Of a stretch of 15,940 bases of DNA, positions 7,544-14,674 are shown in pieces. Numbering within the stretch: the first letter of the stretch is position 1; every line of letters starts with the position of its first letter. This DNA is from a bacterium (lineage in GTDB: Bacteria; Patescibacteriota; Minisyncoccia; Moranbacterales; DUUL01), in the NCBI GenBank assembly GCA_030641245.1, contig DAOWHU010000044.1, positions 1-15,940 of the forward strand. The letters run 5' to 3'. Under the pieces are notes generated by a model, which was not told where the DNA came from, searched no databases, and saw nothing but the letters and a program-made list of their open reading frames with translations. A program made the position numbers and the translations under genes.

Positions 7544-9286
7544 ATGCACGTTGAATCAAGCCAATTAAAAAGTTTTTTAGAAGATTCTGATTTTATCGAT
7601 AATGATAAATTGGGAGTGGCTTTCAAAGAGGCGGAAGAAAAGAAAATTTATCTTGGAGATTTGTTGTTGAAAAAAGAATTGATTTCTGAGATGAACTTGA
7701 ATAGAATGCATGCCTATATTTTGGGGATTCCTTTCGTGGATTTAGAGAAAAAAGAAATTCCTAAAAAAATTCTTCAAATTATTTCTGAGTCAATAGCCAA
7801 GAAAAACAATGTTATCGTTTTCAAAAAGGATGGAAACAAGTTGAGAGTAGCAATGTTGGATCCTGGTAATATTCAAATCATCGATTATCTCAAAAAGAAA
7901 ACCAGTTTTGAGATTGTGCCTTGTTTGACCACTGAGAAGAGCATCAAAGAATCTCTTAAACAGTATAAGAAAAGCTTACAAGCGGAATTTGGAGAAATAA
8001 TCAATAAGGAAGTCAGCGAGAAATCTAATCAGAAAGAACTTAAAAAGATCGCGGAAGACTTACCGATCATTAAAATAGTTGACACTCTTTTGGATCACGC
8101 TATTTTGCAATCGGCTTCAGATATTCATATCGAACCAGACGAAAAAGAAGTAAGAGCCCGTTATCGAGTGGACGGTGTTTTGCATGATGCCATGACCTTG
8201 CCCAAGCAAGTGATGTTTGGAATTGTGGCCAGAATTAAGGTTCTGTCTAATTTAAAATTAGATGAACATCGAATTCCTCAGGATGGTCGATTTAAAATTA
8301 CCATTGATGATAAAAGGATTTCTTTTCGGGTTTCTATAATCCCAGTTTTTGCTGGAGAAAAAATAGTGTTAAGAGTTTTAGATGATTCTTCCAAGGGGTT
8401 AACTTTGGAAAAACTTGGCTTAGTTGATGAGCCTCTAGAAAAGGTTCAGCGAGCTATTAGTCAGCCTAACGGAATTTTTTTGGTGACTGGACCAACCGGA
8501 AGTGGTAAGACCACTACGTTATATACAATTTTAGGAATGCTAAATACTCCTGAAGTTAATATTGCTACCATTGAAGATCCAATCGAATATCAAATGTCTC
8601 GGGTTAATCAAACTCAAGTTAAAGCTAAGGTTGGAATGACTTTCGCAAATGGTTTAAGGTCTTTGCTGCGTCAAGATCCAGATATAATAATGGTTGGAGA
8701 AATTAGAGACAATGAAACTATGCAAATCGCTTTGAACGCAGCTATGACCGGGCATTTAGTTTTATCAACTTTACATACTAATTCAGCCGCCGCCGCTATT
8801 CCAAGAATGATTGATATGGACGCCGAGGCTTTTTTGATTGCCTCAACTGTGAATACGATCGTAGCGCAAAGATTAGTTAGAAAAGTTTGTCCAGAGTGCA
8901 AGAAAGAATACAAGCTAGAAAAGAAGGAAATCGAAGAACTAGGGAAGAGAATTGACTTCAAGGTGATTTTAGAGAATCTAAAGAAAAATAAGAAAAATCT
9001 TTCTAAGGAAATTGGTCCAATTAATTCGATGGAGGATCTGAAGTTTTTCAAAGGAGTCGGTTGCAAGGCTTGCGATAATGAGGGGTACAAAGGCCGGTTG
9101 GGTATTTATGAAGTTTTAGAGGTAACAGAGTCTATCAAGAAACTGATTAGTAAAAATGCAATTGCTTCTGAGATTGAAAGACAAGCCATTGAGGAAGGGA
9201 TGAACGTTATGCTGACAGATGGTTTTATCAAGGCTGTTAACGGAGAAACTAGCTTAGAGGAAATTTTAAGAGTTACGAAGGAATAG
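7544..9286 (+). CDS. pilB: Type IV pilus assembly ATPase
   Basis: A 580-residue hexameric ATPase of the PilB/GspE family that powers pilus extension from the cytoplasmic face. The N-terminal MshEN/T2SSE_N domain covers about residues 5-150. The ATPase core has Walker A GPTGSGKTTT at 316-325, the Asp box (TIEDPIEY), Walker B with DIIMVGE at 380-386 and the His box (GHLVLSTLHTN). Two CxxC pairs (449-452 and 507-510) form the zinc site typical of PilB/GspE and separate it from the retraction ATPase PilT. It follows the response regulator by nine bases with no Shine-Dalgarno sequence, so it is probably translated from the same transcript. The 217-base gap to pilC contains a long hairpin. Confidence 0.96.
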   Translation: MHVESSQLKSFLEDSDFIDNDKLGVAFKEAEEKKIYLGDLLLKKELISEMNLNRMHAYILGIPFVDLEKKEIPKKILQIISESIAKKNNVIVFKKDGNKLRVAMLDPGNIQIIDYLKKKTSFEIVPCLTTEKSIKESLKQYKKSLQAEFGEIINKEVSEKSNQKELKKIAEDLPIIKIVDTLLDHAILQSASDIHIEPDEKEVRARYRVDGVLHDAMTLPKQVMFGIVARIKVLSNLKLDEHRIPQDGRFKITIDDKRISFRVSIIPVFAGEKIVLRVLDDSSKGLTLEKLGLVDEPLEKVQRAISQPNGIFLVTGPTGSGKTTTLYTILGMLNTPEVNIATIEDPIEYQMSRVNQTQVKAKVGMTFANGLRSLLRQDPDIIMVGEIRDNETMQIALNAAMTGHLVLSTLHTNSAAAAIPRMIDMDAEAFLIASTVNTIVAQRLVRKVCPECKKEYKLEKKEIEELGKRIDFKVILENLKKNKKNLSKEIGPINSMEDLKFFKGVGCKACDNEGYKGRLGIYEVLEVTESIKKLISKNAIASEIERQAIEEGMNVMLTDGFIKAVNGETSLEEILRVTKE

Positions 9287-9353
9287 CCTTGATTAGAAGC
9301 AAATATAACAAAGAAGAGATTAGTGAAGAATGAAGTTTTTTGATTTAATTTAT

Positions 9354-9423
9354 GTCATCAGCAATCAGTCATTGGTAATCAAAATTTTTATCGGTCGGTT
9401 ACTGATGACAGATTGCCGATTAC
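9354..9423. repeat. 28-bp-arm intergenic inverted repeat between pilB and pilC
   Basis: Bases 9354-9381 and 9396-9423 are imperfect inverted copies (21 of 28 positions match, several others could be G-U pairs) around a 14-base A/T-rich loop. It sits in the 217-base pilB-pilC gap (9287-9503). It could be a transcript processing or partial termination site lowering or separating pilC expression, or a dispersed palindromic repeat; no T-run of terminator type follows immediately. The right arm ends in GATTACTAATTAC, similar to ATTACTAATCA at the hairpin after the U32 gene. Confidence 0.7.
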
Positions 9424-9467
9424 TAATTACTTAAGATCATGGTTAGTAAAATAAAGTTTGTTGTATA

Positions 9468-9496
9468 TTGATATATTTTGACGCTTAGAATTTAAT
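9468..9496 (+). promoter_or_regulatory. Possible sigma-70 promoter for pilC, placing the start at the ATG
   Basis: TTGATA (9468-9473) and TTTAAT (9491-9496) each match consensus at five of six positions with a 17-base spacer. The predicted transcription start is at about 9503, next to the pilC ATG at 9504, so a leaderless mRNA would result. In such AT-rich DNA a chance match is quite possible. Confidence 0.4.
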
Positions 9497-9503
9497 TTAT
9501 GCC

Positions 9504-10715
9504 ATGCCTACTTTTGAATATTTAGCTAAAAATCAAAAAGGAAAAGAAAAGAAGGGAACTATTGAGACAACCACCAAGAAAGTGGCGGCTGAGGAAATCA
9601 GGGAAAAAGGTTTTTGGCCAGTTTATATTGAAGAAGTCAAAAAAAGACCTATTAGAAAAAGGCTTTTTTCTGGAATCAGAGGAGTTTCATTGAAAGACAA
9701 AATGATTTTTTGTCGGCATTTAGGGGTGCTGATTTCATCTGGTTTATCAATGTCCAGGGCTTTGGATATTTTAAGTGGGCAAGAGAAGAAGCAAAGCTTT
9801 AAGAAAATTATCATAGCTTTGGGGAAAGACGTTAGAAAAGGAATAGCCTTAGCCGATGCGATGATAAGGCATCCTCAAGCTTTCAATAAAGTTTTTACTT
9901 CGATGGTTAAGGTCGGAGAGACTGGGGGATCGCTTGAAGAGGTTCTGAAAATTCTATCTTCGCAGTTAGAAAAGGACCATAAACTAGTTTCTAAGATCAA
10001 AGGAGCTTTAATTTATCCGTCCATTATAATCATCGTCATGATAGTTATTTCTATTCTGATGATGATGTTTGTGATTCCTAAAATTACTACAGTCTTTGAA
10101 GAATTTGACGCAGAATTGCCAATTTCGACTCGGATAGTTATTGCTATTAGTGATTTTATGGCTGCTAATGTCTTTTTGACCTTGGGTATCATTTTTGTTT
10201 TAGTTGGTAGTGTAGTTTTTTTCTATAAAAGTGAACCTGGAAAAAAGATTTTTCATAAACTTTTCTTGAAAACTCCAATTATAAGCTCGTTGGTGATTAA
10301 ATTAAATAGTGCTAGATTCGCTAGGATTTTAAGTTCTCTCTTGGTGAGTGGGGTTTCTTTGGTGGAGGCTTTGAAAATTACTTCAGACACTCTCGAAAAT
10401 TATTATTTCAAAATAAGCGTTGAAAAAGCTTCCGAGGATGTTCAAAAAGGAATGGCCTTGACTGATATTTTGAGTAAGAATGAGACCCCTTTTCCTTTTT
10501 TGGTAATTAAAATGTTGAAAGTTGGGGAAGATACTGGAAAAACTCCTGATATTTTGGAAAGATTAGCTGACTTTTATGAAGAAGAAGTTGATCAGATTAC
10601 ACAAAATTTAGCAGCGGTGATTGAACCAGTTTTGATGGTTGTGGTTGGTATTGCAGTGGCTTTTTTCGCTATTGCCATAATTAAACCAATTTATTCTTTG
10701 ATGCAATTGGTTTAA
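9504..10715 (+). CDS. pilC: Type IV pilus inner-membrane platform protein
   Basis: A 403-residue PilC/GspF protein, the inner-membrane platform on which PilB drives pilin assembly. A short N-terminal domain (about 1-60) precedes two repeated T2SSF domains (about 67-190 and 270-392). Each has the typical helix (RHLGVLISSGLSMSRAL; RILSSLLVSGVSLVEAL) and the GE-x-G signatures (VGETGGSLEEVL; VGEDTGKTPDIL). Three transmembrane helices are at about 170-191, 222-241 and 372-395. The length is normal. There is no Shine-Dalgarno sequence, and an overlapping out-of-frame ATG lies five bases upstream at 9499. The first prepilin gene starts 26 bases after its stop, so the two are probably cotranscribed. 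Confidence 0.96.
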   Translation: MPTFEYLAKNQKGKEKKGTIETTTKKVAAEEIREKGFWPVYIEEVKKRPIRKRLFSGIRGVSLKDKMIFCRHLGVLISSGLSMSRALDILSGQEKKQSFKKIIIALGKDVRKGIALADAMIRHPQAFNKVFTSMVKVGETGGSLEEVLKILSSQLEKDHKLVSKIKGALIYPSIIIIVMIVISILMMMFVIPKITTVFEEFDAELPISTRIVIAISDFMAANVFLTLGIIFVLVGSVVFFYKSEPGKKIFHKLFLKTPIISSLVIKLNSARFARILSSLLVSGVSLVEALKITSDTLENYYFKISVEKASEDVQKGMALTDILSKNETPFPFLVIKMLKVGEDTGKTPDILERLADFYEEEVDQITQNLAAVIEPVLMVVVGIAVAFFAIAIIKPIYSLMQLV

Positions 10716-10741
10716 GGATTTATTAATGAATTATATAAAAT

Positions 10742-12091
10742 ATGAATTTATTTAGAAGAAAAGATGAAAACCGACAAGGGACTACTTTAATAGAAGTCTT
10801 GGTTAGTATTGCTGTAGTTAGCTTTTTGAGTACAACGATTTATCTAACTTTGACTGGGGCGGTTTCTAATATGGGTGAATCGAAACAGCGAGTTGGAGCG
10901 GTGGCGATAGCCAATGAAAAAATGGAAGTTATTAGGAATTTAGATTATGAAGAAGTCGGAATTATTGACGGGATGATTAGTGGTCCGATGTTGGCGTTAG
11001 AAACTGTTACTCGAAATGGTTTTGATTTTGACGTATATATTGATGTTAGATATGTCGATGATCCTTTAGATGGGGTTGATCCAGATGATTTGATCAGCAC
11101 TGATTATAAGTTGGTTCAAGTAGTAGTTGAGTGGGAGCATCAAGAAAAAATTGATTCAGTAGAGTTTGTTTCTAGCTTTGTTCCTGATGGAGTGGAAACT
11201 AACATGGGAGGTGGAACTTTGGTTTTGAATACTATGACTTCCGGGGGCGAATTGGTGGCCAATGTGAATGTTCATTTAGAGAGTATTGAGGACAGTCCAG
11301 TTGTCGATTATTTTACTACTACTGACTTTTTTGGAAGTTTAGTTTTGCAAGGAGTTCCTAGTCAAACCTATCGAATCAGTTTATCAAAAACTGATTATGA
11401 GAGCGTAAGAACTTATCCGAATCCTCCAGAATCTAGTTTTATTCCAGTCAATATCGATTTTTATGTCGATGAAGGAGCTTTAAATTCTAAGAATTTTTTT
11501 ATTGATCTAGCTTCTGATTTAGTTTTGAAGGCGATTAATGTTGCTGATGAATCTGGAATATCTGGAGTGGACGTAGAATTGGAAGGCGGCAAAGAAATCG
11601 GCAGTGAGCCAACTACCTATAATTTGAATGATACTTCAACTACTGATTCAAATGGAGAAATTGATTATGATGATATTAGCTTGGGATCTTACGAGATTAC
11701 TAATTTTGAAGAATTGGGAACAAGCGTCTATAAATTCATAGGTTCGGAGGAAGATGCCACTTTTGACTTGGTGGCTGGGATCGATGAGGAAATTGAATTG
11801 TTATTTGCTGATGAAAATATTTCTTCCTTGTATGTGACAGTTTTAGATGATGTTACCGAAGAGCTGATTCAAGGAGTAGAAGTTGGTTTGCTTGGTCCTC
11901 TAGAGTTTGATCAAGGTAGCGAGACCCAAGAAGACGGAACCGTCTTTTTCCCACTGACTGTTGATCCGCCAGTTTTGATGGAAAATGATGAATATGCCAT
12001 TGAAGCTCGGATTAACGGTTATGAAGATTATGTCAGTACTGTTGATATAAGCGATTTCACTACTAAAGAAGTGAGGTTAACGCCCTTATAA
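10742..12091 (+). CDS. Type IV prepilin-like protein with three C-terminal beta-sandwich domains
   Basis: A 449-residue protein starting with a class III prepilin leader: RQG at 11-13, cleavage after G13, then TTLIEVLVSIAVV with glutamate at mature position 5 (E18), followed by the hydrophobic helix. After a pilin-like region (to about 150) and a GGG hinge (156-158), three domains of roughly 90-100 residues (about 157-256, 258-355, 361-449) repeat the carboxypeptidase-regulatory/CnaB-like pattern, as in FGSLVLQGVPSQTYRISLSK, DSNGEIDYDDISLGSYEI and EDGTVFFPL...EYAIEARINGYEDY. The tail is strongly acidic and lacks cysteines and any sorting signal. It should be processed by a prepilin peptidase (not in this window) and sit in or at the tip of a pilus, where the domains could extend away from the cell or bind. 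Minor pilin or adhesin is an inference. Confidence 0.85.
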   Translation: MNLFRRKDENRQGTTLIEVLVSIAVVSFLSTTIYLTLTGAVSNMGESKQRVGAVAIANEKMEVIRNLDYEEVGIIDGMISGPMLALETVTRNGFDFDVYIDVRYVDDPLDGVDPDDLISTDYKLVQVVVEWEHQEKIDSVEFVSSFVPDGVETNMGGGTLVLNTMTSGGELVANVNVHLESIEDSPVVDYFTTTDFFGSLVLQGVPSQTYRISLSKTDYESVRTYPNPPESSFIPVNIDFYVDEGALNSKNFFIDLASDLVLKAINVADESGISGVDVELEGGKEIGSEPTTYNLNDTSTTDSNGEIDYDDISLGSYEITNFEELGTSVYKFIGSEEDATFDLVAGIDEEIELLFADENISSLYVTVLDDVTEELIQGVEVGLLGPLEFDQGSETQEDGTVFFPLTVDPPVLMENDEYAIEARINGYEDYVSTVDISDFTTKEVRLTPL

Positions 12092-12134
12092 ACAGTTACT
12101 TTCGAGTCAAAATTATAATTTCAATTAAATTTTT

Positions 12135-12755
12135 ATGAAACTATTTTTTTCAATAAAAAATCGAGGAATGACTTTGGTTGAAGTTATAACTGCCTCGGCT
12201 ATTTTAATTTTGATAAGCGGGATAGTGACAGTGGCCTTGGTTAGAACTTTTGATGTTAATCGATATACTATCGAGCAAGGTTTGAATAACAGTACTTTGC
12301 GAATTTCAGTTGGTAATTTTACTAAAAATATCCGAGAAGCTCGTCAATCTGATGCGGGTGGCTATTTAATCTTTTCGGGAGACGATTTTGATCTTAGATT
12401 TTTTGCTGATATTGACGATGATTCAGTGACCGAAAAACTTCATTATTTTCTAGAAGATGGTTTTTTCAAACTGGGGATTTCTAATCCTAGTGGATTTCCC
12501 GCTGAATATCCAAGCAGTGACGATGAAGTCAAAATAATTGGTGGAAATATTATGAATGGGATCGATGAACCAATTTTTTATTACTATGACGGAGACGACT
12601 TGAGCGATTTAGAAAATAATCCTTTGTCGACCCCGATTACTCCAGACGATGTTAGTTTGATCAGGCTTCATTTGATTACCAATGTTAACCCTGACCAAAA
12701 TCCAAGAAATATGGAGTTGGAGACTTTGGTGCGTCCGAGAAATATAGATTATTAA
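12135..12755 (+). CDS. Type IV prepilin-like minor pilin
   Basis: A 206-residue protein with a prepilin leader: NRG at 9-11, cleavage after G11, then MTLVEVITASAILIL with E16 at mature position 5. The rest is a soluble, acidic domain with no named motif. Position and size fit a GspJ/PilW-like minor pilin, but that assignment is only by style. It starts 43 bases after the larger prepilin gene; a TATAAT at 12114-12119 lies close upstream of its ATG but has no good -35. It ends the pilus run; the next 327 bases hold repeats, a promoter and the T-box leader. Confidence 0.85.
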   Translation: MKLFFSIKNRGMTLVEVITASAILILISGIVTVALVRTFDVNRYTIEQGLNNSTLRISVGNFTKNIREARQSDAGGYLIFSGDDFDLRFFADIDDDSVTEKLHYFLEDGFFKLGISNPSGFPAEYPSSDDEVKIIGGNIMNGIDEPIFYYYDGDDLSDLENNPLSTPITPDDVSLIRLHLITNVNPDQNPRNMELETLVRPRNIDY

Positions 12756-12840
12756 TATCAATTAACAATGAACAACGAATAACCCGTCTACCAGTCGGCA
12801 GGTTAACAATGAGGTTTTGAAATTAGAAAGTTCATTTGCA
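12756..12840. other. Intergenic stretch with short repeats before the glyQS promoter
   Basis: The 10-bp word TTAACAATGA occurs twice (12762-12771 and 12803-12812). Between them is a G+C-richer, loosely palindromic block (12781-12804, AACC...GGTT ends). No gene or clear terminator is seen. The CAATTAACAATG wording resembles other gaps here (for example CAATTTACAATG at 2019-2030) and looks like decayed dispersed repeat sequence (inference). Confidence 0.45.
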
Positions 12841-12869
12841 TTGACAAAAGTTTTGAATATCTATATTAT
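12841..12869 (+). promoter_or_regulatory. Sigma-70 promoter of the T-box/glyQS transcript
   Basis: A perfect -35 TTGACA (12841-12846), a 17-base spacer and TATTAT (12864-12869, five of six). Transcription should begin at about 12876, only a few bases before the T-box Stem I, which limits how large Stem I can be. Confidence 0.85.
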
Positions 12870-12875
12870 AAATTT

Positions 12876-13043
12876 GTTCTTTATTGAGCGAGGTAATGGC
12901 AAAACTTCGGTCGAAACTCAATCAAATTTATATAAGTGCCCCAGTTTTTTGGGGAAGTCGGGTGGAACCGCGGAATTGTAAATCTCGCTCCGGCAATGCA
13001 ATCTCTCATTTTAGAGGATTGGATTGTTAGAGCGAGATTTTTT
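12876..13043 (+). promoter_or_regulatory. Glycine T-box riboswitch with very short Stem I (transcription attenuator)
   Basis: The leader contains the T-box core GGGTGGAACCGCG (12960-12972). Stem I is only about 40 nt: ATTGAG 12883-12888 pairs with CTCAAT 12917-12922, CGAGG 12889-12893 with CTTCG 12905-12909, and GGC (12898-12900, glycine codon) lies in the 11-base apical loop. A Stem III-like hairpin follows (CCCCA 12939-12943 with TGGGG 12950-12954). The antiterminator is bases 12958-12962 with 12989-12993 and 12970-12973 with 12985-12988, enclosing the 7-nt bulge UGGAACC. Its UGGA can pair with the UCCA end of uncharged tRNA-Gly. The antiterminator 3' strand overlaps the terminator 5' arm, so the two exclude each other. 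No Stem II is present, as in known glyQS leaders. Uncharged tRNA-Gly should permit read-through. Confidence 0.9.
12980..13043 (+). terminator. Regulated intrinsic terminator of the T-box
   Basis: AAATCTCGCTC (12980-12990) pairs perfectly over 11 bp with GAGCGAGATTT (13030-13040), followed by a T-run (13038-13043). The interior adds CAAT/ATTG (12994-12997 with 13023-13026) and CTCT/AGAG (13003-13006 with 13013-13016), giving a tall stem. It forms only when the overlapping antiterminator does not. Confidence 0.9.
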
Positions 13044-13082
13044 AAATTAGTTTATGGACTTTTTAATTTTTAACTAGACAAT

Positions 13083-14477
13083 ATGTCAAAAAAAGAGTCA
13101 GAAAAGTTGATGCAGAACATAGTTTCTTTGTGTAAGCGACGAGGTTTTATTTTCCCTTCTTCTGAAATTTATGGAGGATTCGCGGCTGTTTATGATTATG
13201 GATCATACGGAGTGGAATTGGCTAGTAATATTAAAAACACCTGGTGGAAAGCAATGGTTCAGAAAAATGAGAATATCGTTGGACTAGACTCCGGTATTTT
13301 TATGCATCCTAAAATTTGGGAGGCCTCTGGTCACGTAAGCGGTTTTTCGGATCCGCTAGCAGAATGCAAAGAATGTCATTTTCGAGCGCGAGTTGATCAT
13401 ATCCTAGAAGAGGCCGGAGTGTTTGCTGATGAGAAAATGTCTGAAGAAGAAATTAATAAACTTTTGTCTGATAATAAGGACAAAGTTAAATGTCCTAAAT
13501 GCGGAAAGAGCAATTTTTCAGAAGCTAAGAATTTTAATCTTTTAGTGCAGTCTAATCTGGGAAACTTTACAGGTGATTGGGATAAGAAACCAACCTATTT
13601 GCGAGGAGAAACTTGTCAGGGAATTTATGTTAATTTCAAAAATGTTTTGGATTCAACCCGAGTCAAAGTTCCTTTTGGAATTGCTCAAGTTGGAAAAGCT
13701 TTTCGAAATGAAATTACTGCGAGGCAATTTATTTTTCGAAAAAGAGAGTTTGAGCAAATGGAAATGCAAATGTTCGTTCACCCTGATACCGCTATGGACG
13801 TTTATGAAGATTGGCGAAAAAAGCGTTTTCAATATTATATTGATCTAGGCTTGAAAAAAGAAAATTTAAAATGGCACGAACATGAGAATTTGGTTTTCTA
13901 TGCCAAGGCTGCTTGGGATATTGAATATAAATTTCCTTTCGGTTTCAAAGAGCTGGAAGGGGTTCATGCTCGAGGAGATTATGATTTGACTCAGCATTCT
14001 AAATTCTCTGGGAAAGATTTAAGCTATTTAGATCCAAAAACAAATGAACGTTATACTCCGCATGTGGTAGAAACTTCAGTCGGAGTCGATCGGATTTTTT
14101 TGGCAGTTGTTACTGAAGCTTACACCGAGGAAAAACTTAAAGATGGGAATGAAAGAGTAGTTTTAAAATTTCCCAAAAAACTTGCTCCAATCAAAGTGGC
14201 GGTTTTTCCATTATTGAAAAACAAGCCGGAATTGGTCAAAAAGGCTCGAGAGATTTATAATGATCTTAGCGAAGAATTTATGTGCGAGTTTGATGACAAC
14301 GGTAACATCGGAAAGCGTTATCGACGGCAAGATGAAATTGGAACCCCTTATTGCTTGACAGTTGATTTTGATTCCTTAGAAGATGACAGTGTAACAGTTA
14401 GGGATCGAGATACGATGGAGCAGACGAGGATGGAGGTTAAAAATCTGGGGGAGTTTTTGGAAAAAAATTTAATGTAA
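13083..14477 (+). CDS. glyQS: Glycyl-tRNA synthetase (single-chain, alpha2 type)
   Basis: A 464-residue class II synthetase that charges tRNA-Gly; this is the homodimeric archaeal/eukaryal-like form, not the alpha2-beta2 GlyQ/GlyS form. The N-terminus has GGFAAVYDYGSYG (31-43). An inserted zinc-binding region uses C95/C98 and C137/C140 (CKEC, CPKC). Motif 2 is FRNEITARQF with REFEQMEMQMF around 207-231, motif 3 is ETSVGVDR at 330-337, and a C-terminal anticodon-binding domain starts near residue 365. The length is normal. No Shine-Dalgarno sequence precedes the ATG, which lies 40 bases after the T-box terminator. Expression should rise when tRNA-Gly is uncharged. A strong terminator follows. 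Confidence 0.97.
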   Translation: MSKKESEKLMQNIVSLCKRRGFIFPSSEIYGGFAAVYDYGSYGVELASNIKNTWWKAMVQKNENIVGLDSGIFMHPKIWEASGHVSGFSDPLAECKECHFRARVDHILEEAGVFADEKMSEEEINKLLSDNKDKVKCPKCGKSNFSEAKNFNLLVQSNLGNFTGDWDKKPTYLRGETCQGIYVNFKNVLDSTRVKVPFGIAQVGKAFRNEITARQFIFRKREFEQMEMQMFVHPDTAMDVYEDWRKKRFQYYIDLGLKKENLKWHEHENLVFYAKAAWDIEYKFPFGFKELEGVHARGDYDLTQHSKFSGKDLSYLDPKTNERYTPHVVETSVGVDRIFLAVVTEAYTEEKLKDGNERVVLKFPKKLAPIKVAVFPLLKNKPELVKKAREIYNDLSEEFMCEFDDNGNIGKRYRRQDEIGTPYCLTVDFDSLEDDSVTVRDRDTMEQTRMEVKNLGEFLEKNLM

Positions 14478-14494
14478 GTACACATGTAAGTACA
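14472..14494. repeat. 11-bp direct repeat over the glyQS stop codon
   Basis: ATGTAAGTACA occurs at 14472-14482 and 14484-14494, the first copy containing the glyQS stop codon. Short and of unknown meaning; probably a slippage duplication. Confidence 0.6.
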
Positions 14495-14495
14495 T

Positions 14496-14525
14496 AAAAA
14501 CCGTTGGCTTTGTCCAACGGTTTTT
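14496..14525. terminator. Strong intrinsic terminator after glyQS (could work in both directions)
   Basis: AAAAACCGTTGG (14496-14507) and CCAACGGTTTTT (14514-14525) form a perfect 12-bp stem with a 6-base loop (CTTTGT) and a T-run. The matching A-run upstream means it could also stop minus-strand transcripts coming from the amidase gene. Confidence 0.95.
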
Positions 14526-14536
14526 AAAATTTTCAA

Positions 14537-14674
14537 TTTTCAATTTCTAATTCACAAACAATGATTTAATTCATTAATTTTTTTAATGAATATAAGCAAG
14601 GCTTATGTAATTAGAAATTGAAACCTTGCTAAATTGAAGAATTGTTTAGAAATCAGAAATTGAAAATTAGAAAT
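14537..14674. repeat. Palindrome-rich intergenic region between convergent glyQS and amidase genes
   Basis: TTTCAATTTCTAATT (14538-14552) is mirrored by AATTAGAAATTGAAA (14609-14623), with a third, direct-type copy near 14655-14674. Inside are two smaller hairpins, ATTCATTAA/TTAATGAAT (14569-14577 with 14583-14591) and ATAAGC/GCTTAT (14592-14597 with 14601-14606). AGCAAGG (14595-14601) and CCTTGCT (14624-14630) are also inverted. No coding potential is seen; it is a nested palindromic repeat lying at the 3' ends of both genes. Confidence 0.7.
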
